This document shows positions 8,236 to 16,550 of a stretch of 64,000 nt of DNA, one piece after another. Location of the stretch: positions 62,001 to 126,000 of the forward strand of contig NZ_QMKQ01000011.1 of the NCBI RefSeq assembly GCF_003287975.1, given 5' to 3'. The number at the start of each line of letters is the position of its first letter. The first letter of the stretch is position 1. A program made the position numbers and the translations under genes. Source of the DNA: Arthrobacter sp. AQ5-05. GTDB lineage: Bacteria; Actinomycetota; Actinomycetes; Actinomycetales; Micrococcaceae. The notes under the pieces are model-generated. The model searched no databases. It worked only from the letters and a program-made list of their open reading frames with translations, and had not been told where the DNA came from.

Positions 8236-9051
8236 CTATTCGGGCATTTCCCCGCGCACCCACTCGATGTAGCGATGCAAGGTGCGTTCGACGGTGGCGT
8301 GGGCGTTGGACTCCAGCACCCCGAAGGCGCTGTACAGCCGCTCGAATTCCAGCGGCATCACGGTGTCCAGGATCCGCTCGATGGCCCTCGCCGGCAGCGG
8401 GATGTTGTTGACATAGCTGCGCATGGCGTTGGCCGATTTCCGGTCCCCGCCCACCGCAATGGTGTCTCCGGTGATCAACACCCCGGCGCCGGACCGGCCG
8501 GCCGGCCAGTGGACCACCGAGCTGCCGGCAAAGTGGCCGCCGCATTGGTGCATCATCAGCCCCGGCGACAACTCGATGCTCCCGTCCCACAACCTGATGA
8601 CCGGATCCGGACGCCTGATCCATTGTTCGTCTGGCTTCGCCACGTAGACCGGGGCATGACCGAAGCGGTGGCTGTACTGGATCGAGGAACCGGTCAGGTG
8701 CGGGTGGCTCGAGGCGATGGCCGCGACCCCGCCAAGCTCGTCGATGCGCGTCGCGCCGGACTCGTCGATGAAGCCGGGAGGTTCGAAGAGCAGGTTCCCG
8801 CCGGGCGTGTTCACCAACAGCCCGCGTTGCCCGATGCCCAGTCGAGGTGTCGTGGTGACCGCGTGGAGCCCGGGTTCCAGTTCCTTGACCACGAGCCGGT
8901 GGCCGGCGGCCTCGAGCTCGTCGCGCGTGGTCCAGGCCTGGCCGGTGGCCGGAACCCATTGGCGTTCGTCCTCGCAGATCGCGCAGCGCTCCGGCGGGAG
9001 ATCGGTGTCCGGGTGCTCGATGGCGCAGGTCGCACAGGTGAAGATGGTCAT
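8236..9051 (-). CDS. Zinc-ribbon plus metallo-beta-lactamase-fold hydrolase
   Basis: 271 residues. The N-terminus has CATC then CAIC 17 residues later, a four-cysteine zinc-ribbon knuckle. The rest follows the MBL fold: strand motif NLLFEPPGF, the metal-loop position SSHPHLTGSS, CGGHFAGSSVVHW and TGDTIAVGGD. The usual HxHxDH is replaced by HPHLTG, losing the Asp and last His, so the metal centre is incomplete or altered. Actinobacterial relatives carry a similar HPHxxG loop (family knowledge), so this is probably a subfamily trait, not decay. Start ATG has GGGAGGGA upstream. It lies 58 nt downstream of mmsB on the same strand and could be read through from the valine operon. Function unknown. 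Confidence 0.75.
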   Translation of the reverse strand: MTIFTCATCAIEHPDTDLPPERCAICEDERQWVPATGQAWTTRDELEAAGHRLVVKELEPGLHAVTTTPRLGIGQRGLLVNTPGGNLLFEPPGFIDESGATRIDELGGVAAIASSHPHLTGSSIQYSHRFGHAPVYVAKPDEQWIRRPDPVIRLWDGSIELSPGLMMHQCGGHFAGSSVVHWPAGRSGAGVLITGDTIAVGGDRKSANAMRSYVNNIPLPARAIERILDTVMPLEFERLYSAFGVLESNAHATVERTLHRYIEWVRGEMPE

Positions 9052-9109
9052 CGCGGGTCCCTCCCGTGTCGGTTGCGCTTCGTGGCTGTCCCCGGGCGAA
9101 CGTGCCCGG

Positions 9110-10036
9110 CTAGCCTTGCGAGCCGTCCCTGATGTCGGTGATGATGCCGGAGAAGTCGCGCCCCGCCCCGCCCTCGTCGGCGAACTTGCGGTAGATCTGC
9201 GCGGCGAGCGGGCCCAGTTGCGCGGCGACCCCCGCGTGCTCCAGCGCGTTCAAGGCCAGGCCCAGGTCCTTGGCCATCAACGCCCCGGCAAACCCGGGAA
9301 CGTAGTCGCGGTTCGCCGGCGAGGCGGGCACCGGGCCGGGGACCGGGCAGTTGGTGGTCACCGACCAGCATTGGCCCGAGGCCGTGGAAATCACGTCGAA
9401 GAGCGCCTGGTGGGTCAGCCCGAGCTTTTCGCCGAGCACGAAGGCCTCCGCCGCGCCGATCATGGAGATGCCCAGCAGCATGTTGTTGCAGATCTTTGCC
9501 GCCTGGCCGGCCCCGTGTCCGCCGCAATGCACCAGTTTCCTGCCCATGACCTCCAGCAGCGGGGTGATCTGTTCCAGGTCGGGGGCCTCGGCACCGATCA
9601 TGAAGGTCAGCGTCCCGGCCTCGGCACCGACCACGCCGCCGGACACCGGGGCGTCGGCGGAGCGGTGCCCGGCGGCCAGCGCGAGCGCCGCGGCCTCGCC
9701 CGCCTGGGCCACGTCGATGGTGGAGCAGTCCAGGAACAACGAGTCCGGGCCGGCGACCTCGAGCAACCCGGGTTCCCCGACGCCGCGGTAGGCATCAAGC
9801 AGGATGTCGCCGGAGGGGAACATCGTCAGGATGATGGCCGCACCGGTGGCGGCCTCGGCGGCACTGGCGGCGCAGGGCACCCCGGCGGCAACAGCCGCGG
9901 CAACGGCCGCGGGGACCACATCGAAGCCCGCGACGTCGAAGCCGGCCTTGATGAGGTTCACCGCCATGGGTTCGCCCATGTGCCCGAGTCCCAGGAATGC
10001 AATCTTGCCCGCGGCGGCGGGTGTCTTCTCGCTCAT
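9110..10036 (-). CDS. mmsB: 3-hydroxyisobutyrate dehydrogenase
   Basis: Oxidises 3-hydroxyisobutyrate to methylmalonate semialdehyde with NAD+ in valine degradation. The 308 residues show the Rossmann motif GLGHMG (residues 16-21), the substrate-binding DAPVSGG, and the catalytic-Lys region GAGQAAKICNNML. These are the signatures of the beta-hydroxyacid dehydrogenase family. The chosen ATG at 10036 overlaps the stop of the upstream hydrolase as ATGA, and GGAGG lies inside the end of that gene, indicating translational coupling. A longer in-frame extension to 10168 has no support. It is last of three genes (mmsA, hydrolase, mmsB) that cover consecutive valine steps; the tartronate semialdehyde reductase alternative is unlikely in this context. 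Confidence 0.92.
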   Translation of the reverse strand: MSEKTPAAAGKIAFLGLGHMGEPMAVNLIKAGFDVAGFDVVPAAVAAAVAAGVPCAASAAEAATGAAIILTMFPSGDILLDAYRGVGEPGLLEVAGPDSLFLDCSTIDVAQAGEAAALALAAGHRSADAPVSGGVVGAEAGTLTFMIGAEAPDLEQITPLLEVMGRKLVHCGGHGAGQAAKICNNMLLGISMIGAAEAFVLGEKLGLTHQALFDVISTASGQCWSVTTNCPVPGPVPASPANRDYVPGFAGALMAKDLGLALNALEHAGVAAQLGPLAAQIYRKFADEGGAGRDFSGIITDIRDGSQG

Positions 10037-11124
10037 GTTCTTCCTCCGGTCGTTGTCGCCGCGTCGCGAAGGACGCGTGGATTGAGTTTGAGTTCGCGCG
10101 TCCCCAGTGAGGCAAAGCTGGCTTCCACCAGCCCCCGGTCCACCTCGGCCAGGGTTGCAGGGTTCCACACCGGGGCGTAGTCCTTGTCGATGACCTGGGC
10201 GCGGATGCCCTCGGGGAAATCGCTGGACTCCAGGGCCCGCAGCCCCACCCGGAATTCCTGTTCGAGGGCTTCTTCGAGGGTTGCCAGTGCCCTAGCCCGG
10301 CGCAGCGAGGCCAGCGTCAGTTTCAGCGCCGTCGGCGACTTCTTCGCCAGCGTTTGAACCGAAATCCGCGCCTCCTCGTTGCCCTCGCCCGCCAGGACCG
10401 CCAATGCGGCGACGATGTCTTCGACCTCGTCGTGCCCGTAGGCTGCATCGAGCCAGGTCCGCCAGGACTCCAGCGCCGAGGCCGGGGCAGGCAGGATGAA
10501 GCCGGGCAGCAGGTCATCGACCGGGGTTTCTTCCAGGGCACTGAAGAGTTCCTCCGCACGGTTGAAGTCGATCAGGTTATCGGCCAGCCCCAGGTAGAGC
10601 ACCTCGGCGGCGCCCAGGTGCTCCCCCGTCAGCGCGGCGTGGGTTCCTGTTTCTCCGGGGGCGCGGGAAAGCAGATAGGTGCCCCCCACGTCGGGGACGA
10701 ACCCGATGGTGGTTTCCGGCATGCCGCTGCGGGTCCGGCTGGTGACCAGTCGGTGGCTTCCGTGGGCGGAGATTCCCACGCCGCCGCCCAGGACCAGCCC
10801 GTCCATGTAGGCGATGTAGGGCTTGGGATAGGAGTTGATGAGGGAGTTGAGCCGGTATTCGGTGGCCCAGAAGCCTTCGGTCCGTGTGCCGCCGGAGGCG
10901 ATGTCGCGGTGGATCGCCACGATGTCGCCTCCGGCACACAGCCCGCGCTCCCCGGCCCCGCGCACCAGCACCTGGCTCACCGCCGGGTCCTGCGCCCAGG
11001 CGGTGAGGGTTTCGAGCATGGCCGTCGCCATGTAAGCGGTCAAGGCGTTCACCGCCCGCGGCCGGTTCAACGTGATCACGCCCAGGGTGCCGCGCACCTC
11101 AAAGAGGACTTCGGGGTCGGCCAT
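10033..11124 (-). CDS. 3-hydroxyisobutyryl-CoA hydrolase (enoyl-CoA hydratase/isomerase family)
   Basis: Hydrolyses 3-hydroxyisobutyryl-CoA to free 3-hydroxyisobutyrate, the step just before MmsB. At 363 residues it is longer than ordinary crotonases, as HIBYL-CoA hydrolases are. The oxyanion-hole motif GERGLCAGGDI lies near residue 58, GLVLGGGVGIS near 109, and the diagnostic MPETTIGFVPDVGG near 133. The C-terminal block EFRVGLRALESSDFPEG followed by QVIDKD and WNP is specific to this subgroup. It starts 4 nt after the mmsA stop region and overlaps mmsB by ATGA. The hydrolysis is needed because the next enzyme takes the free acid (pathway knowledge). Confidence 0.92.
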   Translation of the reverse strand: MADPEVLFEVRGTLGVITLNRPRAVNALTAYMATAMLETLTAWAQDPAVSQVLVRGAGERGLCAGGDIVAIHRDIASGGTRTEGFWATEYRLNSLINSYPKPYIAYMDGLVLGGGVGISAHGSHRLVTSRTRSGMPETTIGFVPDVGGTYLLSRAPGETGTHAALTGEHLGAAEVLYLGLADNLIDFNRAEELFSALEETPVDDLLPGFILPAPASALESWRTWLDAAYGHDEVEDIVAALAVLAGEGNEEARISVQTLAKKSPTALKLTLASLRRARALATLEEALEQEFRVGLRALESSDFPEGIRAQVIDKDYAPVWNPATLAEVDRGLVEASFASLGTRELKLNPRVLRDAATTTGGRT

Positions 11125-11128
11125 GGGA

Positions 11129-12628
11129 CTAGCTGCCCTCCGGCATCACGAAGCTGGCACCCTCGCGGATGCCCGAGGGCCAGCGGGTGGTGACGGTCTT
11201 GGTCTTGGTGCAGAAGCGGAAGCCGTCGGCCCCGTGCTCGCTCAGGTCCCCGAATCCGGAGGCCTTCCAGCCGCCGAAGGTGTAGTAGGCGATCGGCACC
11301 GGGATCGGCACGTTGACACCGACCATGCCGACCTGCACGCGCGAGGAGAAGTTCCGCGCGGTGTCCCCGTCCCGGGTGAAGATGGACACCCCGTTGCCGT
11401 ACTGGTGCTCCGAGGGCAGCCGCAGCGCCTCCTCGTAGTCCTTGGCGCGCACCACGCAGAGCACCGGCCCGAAGATCTCCTCCCGGTAGATCCGCATGTC
11501 CTCGGTGACGTTGTCAAAGAGCGTGGGGCCGACCCAGAAGCCGTCCTCGTGCCCGGCCACGTTCAGCCCGCGGCCGTCGACCAGCAGCGAGGCACCCTCG
11601 TCCACGCCGACCTGGATGTAGTTTTCGATGCGTTCCTTGGCGCTTTGGGCCACGACCGGGCCGAAGTCGGAGCCTTCGTCCATGCCGTCGCCGACCTTCA
11701 GCTTCCCGATGCGTTCGACCAGCTTGGAGACCAGGGCATCTGCCGTGGCCTCGCCGACCGGAATGGCCACGGAGATGGCCATGCAGCGTTCGCCGGCCGA
11801 TCCGTAGCCCGCGCCCATGAGGGCATCGGCAACCATTTCCAGGTCCGCATCCGGCATGATCACCAGGTGGTTCTTGGCCCCGCCGAAGCACTGGGCGCGC
11901 TTGCCGTGCGCGGCGGCGGAGGCATAGATGCCCTGGGCGATCGGCGTGGATCCGGTGAACCCGATGGCCTTTACGCGCGGATCCTCGAGCAGCGTGTCCA
12001 CCGCTTCCTTGTCGCCGTTGACGACGTTGAACACCCCGTCGGGCAGGCCGGCCTCGGTGAAGAGCTCGGCCAGGCGCAGCGGCACGGAGGGGTCTCGCTC
12101 GGAGGGCTTGAGGATGTAGGAGTTGCCCGAGGCCAGGGCCGGTCCGGCCTTCCACAGCGGGATCATGGCCGGGAAGTTGAACGGGGTGATTCCGGCGATC
12201 ACGCCCAGGGGCTGGCGCATCGAGTGCACGTCGATGCCGGACCCGGCACTGTCGGAGAATTCGCCCTTGAGCAGGGACGGGGCCGCGGCGCAGAACTCGA
12301 TGACCTCGAGACCGCGCTGGATGTCACCCTTGGAATCGGGGAAGGTCTTGCCGTGCTCGCTGGTCAGCAGCGCCGCCAGCTCGTCCATGTTCGCGTAGAC
12401 GAGCTCGACGAACTTGTTCAGGATGCGGGCCCGGCGCTGCGGGTTCATCTGCCCCCATTCGACCTGGGCCGCCTCGGCCACGGCGATCGCGGCGCGGACC
12501 TCGTCGGCCGAGGCCAGCGGAAGCTTCGATTGCACGGCCCCGGTGGAGGGGTTGTACACGTCGGAGAAACGCCCGGAGGTTCCGGCGACGCGGGTGCCGC
12601 CCACGTAGTGGGTCAGTTCACGAGTCAT
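11129..12628 (-). CDS. mmsA: CoA-acylating methylmalonate-semialdehyde dehydrogenase
   Basis: Converts methylmalonate semialdehyde, NAD+ and CoA to propionyl-CoA and CO2. It is a 499-residue aldehyde dehydrogenase with the MmsA hallmarks GFTGSTPIA, FGGAKNHLVIMPDAD and GSAGERCMAIS, where the nucleophilic Cys is about residue 282. The absence of the general-base Glu of ordinary ALDHs fits CoA-dependent deacylation (family knowledge). The ATG at 12628 has AAGGAG 9 nt upstream, favouring it over longer in-frame starts. It leads the operon mmsA, 3-hydroxyisobutyryl-CoA hydrolase, mmsB, and is divergent from exonuclease III. The promoter carries a 14-nt motif found also at the acyl-CoA dehydrogenase/synthetase locus. 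Confidence 0.94.
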   Translation of the reverse strand: MTRELTHYVGGTRVAGTSGRFSDVYNPSTGAVQSKLPLASADEVRAAIAVAEAAQVEWGQMNPQRRARILNKFVELVYANMDELAALLTSEHGKTFPDSKGDIQRGLEVIEFCAAAPSLLKGEFSDSAGSGIDVHSMRQPLGVIAGITPFNFPAMIPLWKAGPALASGNSYILKPSERDPSVPLRLAELFTEAGLPDGVFNVVNGDKEAVDTLLEDPRVKAIGFTGSTPIAQGIYASAAAHGKRAQCFGGAKNHLVIMPDADLEMVADALMGAGYGSAGERCMAISVAIPVGEATADALVSKLVERIGKLKVGDGMDEGSDFGPVVAQSAKERIENYIQVGVDEGASLLVDGRGLNVAGHEDGFWVGPTLFDNVTEDMRIYREEIFGPVLCVVRAKDYEEALRLPSEHQYGNGVSIFTRDGDTARNFSSRVQVGMVGVNVPIPVPIAYYTFGGWKASGFGDLSEHGADGFRFCTKTKTVTTRWPSGIREGASFVMPEGS

Positions 12629-12714
12629 GTGATTGATGCTCCTTCGGCAAGAATATGCGAAAACGCGGCAGCGGCCTGTGATGCGCACCACGTCCTGTAC
12701 CCAAAAATATACTC

Positions 12715-12728
12715 GGACTTCCTACTAA
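12715..12728. promoter_or_regulatory. Motif shared with the acyl-CoA dehydrogenase/synthetase promoter (copy 2)
   Basis: GGACTTCCTACTAA matches the copy at 680-693 in 13 of 14 bases. Read toward mmsA it is followed by GTATATTTTTGG, a plausible -10 region. A shared regulator of the two loci is inferred. Confidence 0.45.
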
Positions 12729-12806
12729 ATTGCTAGGGTTGGGGCGCCCCGCCGAATACTGGTTCCCAAACCGGACCGCGTGCACCGAAGTTGATAGGTT
12801 GGAAGG

Positions 12807-13610
12807 GTGAAGATTGCTACTTGGAATGTGAACTCCCTCCGTGCCCGTGCCGACCGCGTCGAGGACTGGCTGCGCCGCTCCGACGTTGATGTCCTGGCCA
12901 TCCAGGAAACCAAGTGCAAGGACGAGAACTTCCCCTGGGAACTGTTCGAGAACAACGACTACGAGGTGGCCCATTTCGGCTTCAGCCAGTGGAACGGCGT
13001 GGCCATCGCCTCCCGCGTGGGCCTGGACGACGTCGAGCGGACCTTCGCGGACCAGCCTGCCTTCGGCAAGAGCGGGGTCGATCCGGTGCAGGAGGCCCGC
13101 GCGATCGGCGCGACCTGCGGCGGGGTGCGCGTCTGGAGCCTGTATGTGCCCAACGGCCGCGCGCTGGAAGACGAACACATGCCCTACAAGCTCTCCTGGC
13201 TCGACACGCTGAACAAGCAGGCGGCGGGCTGGCTCGAGCAGAACCCCGAGGCACAGGTCGCCTTGATGGGAGATTTCAACATCGCCCCGCGCGACGAGGA
13301 CGTCTGGGACATCGACTTCTTCCGCGAGAACAACCTCACCCACGTCTCGGCCCCGGAGCGAGCCGCCTTCGAGGCCTTCGAGCAGACCGGATTCATCGAC
13401 GTGGTCCGCCCGCGCACCGACACCCCCAAGACCTACACCTACTGGGACTACACCCAGCTGCGCTTCCCGAAGAACGAGGGCATGCGCATCGACTTCACCC
13501 TGGCCTCCCCCGCACTGGCCGCACGCGTCGTCGGCGCGCAGATCGACCGTGAGGAACGCAAGGGCAAGGGTGCCTCGGACCACGTCCCGGTGATCGTGGA
13601 GCTGGACTAG
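12807..13610 (+). CDS. xth: Exodeoxyribonuclease III
   Basis: AP endonuclease and 3'-5' exonuclease of base-excision repair. The 267-residue EEP-fold protein begins MKIATWNVNSLRARA and has the metal-binding Glu34 in IQETKCKD, GDFNIAP, and the catalytic SDHVPV near residue 260. Length and motif order match bacterial ExoA/Xth. The start is GTG with GGAAGG directly upstream; a TAGGTT hexamer lies 6 nt before the GTG, so leaderless initiation is also possible. It is followed after 3 nt by a conserved hypothetical gene, which suggests cotranscription. Confidence 0.95.
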   Translation: MKIATWNVNSLRARADRVEDWLRRSDVDVLAIQETKCKDENFPWELFENNDYEVAHFGFSQWNGVAIASRVGLDDVERTFADQPAFGKSGVDPVQEARAIGATCGGVRVWSLYVPNGRALEDEHMPYKLSWLDTLNKQAAGWLEQNPEAQVALMGDFNIAPRDEDVWDIDFFRENNLTHVSAPERAAFEAFEQTGFIDVVRPRTDTPKTYTYWDYTQLRFPKNEGMRIDFTLASPALAARVVGAQIDREERKGKGASDHVPVIVELD

Positions 13611-13613
13611 GCC

Positions 13614-14465
13614 ATGGCGCAGGCAAGCGGTGCCAGTCGGCGGGCTCTCCCGCCGACCTCCTACCTGCGCGTCTTCGAGCCCCTGCGCGCCTTTTCGGAT
13701 GCCGACCAGCGCCTGGCCGTGGCCACCGGTCGGGTGAACCGCGAGGCGCTGGAGGATGACAGCGCGGCCGCGGCGCTGGCGCGGCTGACCCGCCCGGCCT
13801 CCGACCCGTTCCCGCACCACCACACCGAGATCTTCCGCAGGCTCGTCACCACCTCCTGGGACGGTGCCGTCAACACCCTGTACTGCCCGGACCAGCTGGC
13901 CACGCGCACCATCCTGGCCTCGGAACAGCTCGACGGGTCGATGCGCCCGCAGCTGCTTGAACTGCTGGTTCCCAGCGCCGCACGGGCGGCCAATGCCGCG
14001 CGCGTGGACCGGCAGCGCTTCACCGACGACCTGGCCCACCTGCACACCCGCACCGCGACCTGGGGCATCCCCTTTGGCTGGCTGATCCTGGTGCACGAGG
14101 ACGACGAGGTGGACATCGTCGAGGACGGGGAGGAACTGCTCTCCAGCCGGATCTACACCCCGCTTAACCAGGCCCTGGACCGCGTCCGCTATGCCGCGGC
14201 CACGCTGGCCATCCACGCACCGGAGATGGACCTGCTCGACGAGCTCGCGGCCTTGAGCGAATGGCTGCAGCTCTTTGACAAGGAGTCGGTGGTCGAACTC
14301 GACTACGGGCGCATCGCCACCCTGGTGTGGCCCGATGATTCCCCGCACGACCTGCGCCTGGGCATCGAGTCGCTGGCCGAATCGGACATGACCGGGGCCG
14401 CGGCGTCCTACCGCAGGCTCTCAAACCGCTGGCTGGCGGTCCGCCAGCTTGCCCGGGCCAACTAA
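13614..14465 (+). CDS. Conserved actinobacterial protein of unknown function
   Basis: A 283-residue soluble protein with no signal peptide or membrane segment. It is rich in Ala, Leu and Arg and contains HHHTEIFRRL near residue 68, LYCPDQL near 89 and a central W-G-I-PFGWLILVHEDDEVD segment near 148-165. I recognise no catalytic motif. It begins 3 nt after the exonuclease III stop, so it is very likely translated from the same message, and it is compactly coded throughout with strong GC3 bias, which supports a real gene. Similar proteins occur in Arthrobacter and relatives (recollection, not searched). Confidence 0.8.
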   Translation: MAQASGASRRALPPTSYLRVFEPLRAFSDADQRLAVATGRVNREALEDDSAAAALARLTRPASDPFPHHHTEIFRRLVTTSWDGAVNTLYCPDQLATRTILASEQLDGSMRPQLLELLVPSAARAANAARVDRQRFTDDLAHLHTRTATWGIPFGWLILVHEDDEVDIVEDGEELLSSRIYTPLNQALDRVRYAAATLAIHAPEMDLLDELAALSEWLQLFDKESVVELDYGRIATLVWPDDSPHDLRLGIESLAESDMTGAAASYRRLSNRWLAVRQLARAN

Positions 14466-14503
14466 CCACCCCGGAGACCGCCCGCGCCCGCCACGCTTGG
14501 GGC

Positions 14504-14915
14504 ATGCTGGCTGCCGAAGGGCCCTGGGCCACCGCGGAACGTGCCCTGGCGCAGGTGCCGGCGGACGTACCGGCCGCCCTGGCCGGAGGGGACCTGGAGG
14601 CGGCACGCAGCATGACGACGCTGCCGCTGGGCGACTACCTCGGCGCCGAGGGGTGCCGCGGCGCGTGGCGCAGATCGCCATGAACCCGGGTGATGCCGCA
14701 TGGGCGACCCGGCTGGCCACGGTCCTGGGCTCGGGGATCATCGTTGGCCGGGCAGGATCCCACGGCCCCGAACGAAGCTGGAATGGTCGAGGTCGGCTGT
14801 GCGATTGATCCGGACCGGCGCCGCCGGGGGCATACCCGCGCCGCCCTGGGATCCTGCTGGAGGTCGCTGCCGGCCCCGGAGCGTGGGGGCCCGGGTGCCC
14901 CTTCCCGGTTGATAG
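14504..14915 (+). pseudogene. Decayed GNAT acetyltransferase
   Basis: Pieces of one acetyltransferase appear in order but in different frames. From the ATG at 14504 one frame reads through LGDYLGAEGCRGAWRR and then hits a stop. The adjacent frame continues RVAQIAMNPGDAAWATRL and GSGIIVGRAG (about 14665-14762). The first frame resumes with GMVEVGCAIDPDRRRRGHTR AALG (14786-14850), which is the acetyl-CoA-binding motif A of GNAT enzymes, and the last readable piece ILLEVAAGPG is shifted again. At least three frame changes and a missing C-terminus make it non-functional. It lies between the conserved gene at 13614 and the YdcF-like gene, both intact. Confidence 0.7.
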
Positions 14916-14918
14916 TCT
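14913..14918 (+). promoter_or_regulatory. Candidate leaderless -10 hexamer
   Basis: TAGTCT ends 6 nt before the GTG at 14925, the second codon of the YdcF-like gene. The spacing places transcription start on or near that codon. No clear -35 is visible. Confidence 0.35.
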
Positions 14919-14921
14919 CAA

Positions 14922-15926
14922 GTGGTGACGTTGATCCCGGCCCTGCTGCTCTTTGCCCTGTACCTCTACCTGCGCCGCAAGGACCGCCGGATGCTGCGCA
15001 ACGGGGTGGTCCTGGTGGCCGCCTGCTATCTGCTGCTGCTCGAGGTGGGAAACCTGGTTTCACGCTGGGTTCCGGGGGCGTCCTACGTCTTCTTGGCCCT
15101 GCTGGCCCTGGCCCCGCTGGCAGTGCTGGCGCTGGCCGCCGCGCTGATCCACAACGGCGTGGTGATGAACAGGAACGAGGGCAGGCGCTTGGGCAACATG
15201 GTCTCCCTACTGCTGGGCCTGCTGCTGGTTGCCTTGCCGATCATGGCCGTGGCGCTGGTGCTCACGCTCAACACCCTGGCTATCGGGCTGGCGGCGCTGC
15301 TCTTTTTCCTGTGCAGCTACTTCGGCGTGGTGTTCGTGGTGTTCCTGGCATACGCCATCGCCTACGGACGTATGCCGTTCGAAGAGTCTCCGCAGGGAAT
15401 CGTGGTGCTGGGCTCCCGCCTGGTCGACAGCAAGGTTCCCCCGCTGCTGCGCAGCCGCCTGGACAGGGCCCTGCAGATCTACCGCGACACCTCGCCGAGG
15501 CCGCTGCTGATTCCATCCGGCGGGCAAGGCCACGATGAGCCGTGGCCCGAGGGCACGGCCATGGGCGAGTACCTGTTGGCCGCCGGCGCGGCCCAGGGGG
15601 ATGTCCTGGTGGAGGACAAGGCCGTGAACACCGAGGAGAACCTGCTGCTCTCGGCCGGCTTGTTTGCCGAGTCGGGGCGCAGCGGCCCGCTGCTGGTGGT
15701 GACCAACAACTACCACGTGCTGCGGGCGGCGCTGCTGGCCCGCAAGCTGCGGATCGATGCCGAGGTGGTGGGCGCCCCCACCGCCAGGTACTACCTGCCC
15801 AGTGCCTTCCTGCGCGAATACGTGGCGGTGCTTGTCGAGCACAAATGGCTGCACGTGCTGCTGTGCCTGCCCTTCATGGGATTCACCGCAGTGCTGGTCA
15901 TGGCGGTCATCGCCAACCAGCGCTGA
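14922..15926 (+). CDS. YdcF/ElyC-type membrane protein (DUF218)
   Basis: 334 residues. The N-terminal half has about five membrane helices (ALLLFALYLYL, VVLVAACYLLLLEV, YVFLALLALAPLAVLALAAAL, LLGLLLVALPIMAVALVLTL, FFLCSYFGVVFVVFLAYAI). The C-terminal cytosolic or external DUF218 domain shows GIVVLGSRL, LIPSGGQGHDE, NTEENLL and VVTNNYHVLRA, matching the YdcF Rossmann-like fold. A last helix (LLCLPFMGFTAVLVMAVIA) closes the protein. E. coli homologues affect envelope polysaccharide or cell-wall processes; the reaction is unknown. Two successive GTG codons (14922, 14925) are possible starts; a TAGTCT hexamer favours the second. Confidence 0.82.
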   Translation: MVTLIPALLLFALYLYLRRKDRRMLRNGVVLVAACYLLLLEVGNLVSRWVPGASYVFLALLALAPLAVLALAAALIHNGVVMNRNEGRRLGNMVSLLLGLLLVALPIMAVALVLTLNTLAIGLAALLFFLCSYFGVVFVVFLAYAIAYGRMPFEESPQGIVVLGSRLVDSKVPPLLRSRLDRALQIYRDTSPRPLLIPSGGQGHDEPWPEGTAMGEYLLAAGAAQGDVLVEDKAVNTEENLLLSAGLFAESGRSGPLLVVTNNYHVLRAALLARKLRIDAEVVGAPTARYYLPSAFLREYVAVLVEHKWLHVLLCLPFMGFTAVLVMAVIANQR

Positions 15927-15935
15927 CGCCACCGG

Positions 15936-16550
15936 TCACAGGACGCGTTCGGTCCTTGCAAAGCGGGAGCGCGTGCCCACCACCAGGTAGATGAGCACGG
16001 GTCCTCCAACTCCCAGGGCGTCCTGGGCGAGCCGCGCGGCCCGGGCGACATCCCTGCCCAACGCACCCGGGGCGGTTCCCTTGCGGGGCTGGACCTTGAT
16101 GCGCAGTCCGGCCTCGGGGGCCAGCTCCCACACGCTGACATTGATCGAGACCATGTCGCTGCGCCGGCCCAGGAAGTGGCGCAGCGCCTGCTCCACGGTA
16201 CTTTGGGAGATTTCCACCCGGCCGGGCATGGCCCCGTCGGGAATGAAAGTGGAGACGTAGTCGCCACCGCGGCCCTTGCCCTGGACGGTGATCCACCACA
16301 GCATCAACAAGATGCCGCAAATCAGCAAGGCGGCCACCGCGATCCACAACCAGGAGTCCTTTTGCCCCGGCAACGTGGTCTCGGCCAGCATCGCGTCGAA
16401 CCACGCGCCGAGGTCCGAGGCCACGTTCCGCCATCCGCGGGCGTAGCCCTCGGAGCTCGCGACCAGCAGTGCATTCAGGCCACCGGCCAACAACATCAGG
16501 CCCAACAGGGAAATGACAATCCGGTTGAGCAGTCTGGGGGTCTGGTTCAT
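15936..16550 (-). CDS. amaP: Alkaline-shock membrane-anchor protein (AmaP-like)
   Basis: 204 residues with two N-terminal membrane helices (IVISLLGLMLLAGGLNALL and WLWIAVAALLICGILLMLWWI) separated by an external loop, then a cytoplasmic domain (VSTFIPDGAMPGRVEIS, VSINVSVWELAPEAGLRIKV). This matches the two-helix architecture of AmaP, the protein that tethers Asp23 to the membrane in Gram-positives. It is the last gene of a five-gene operon with an Asp23-family gene first. The ATG at 16550 overlaps the preceding stop as ATGA, supporting translational coupling. Confidence 0.78.
   Translation of the reverse strand: MNQTPRLLNRIVISLLGLMLLAGGLNALLVASSEGYARGWRNVASDLGAWFDAMLAETTLPGQKDSWLWIAVAALLICGILLMLWWITVQGKGRGGDYVSTFIPDGAMPGRVEISQSTVEQALRHFLGRRSDMVSINVSVWELAPEAGLRIKVQPRKGTAPGALGRDVARAARLAQDALGVGGPVLIYLVVGTRSRFARTERVL

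Noticed and set aside
11072-12736. 554-codon + strand frame opposite mmsA
   Set aside because: Antisense shadow with no recognisable domain; MmsA on the minus strand is unambiguous.
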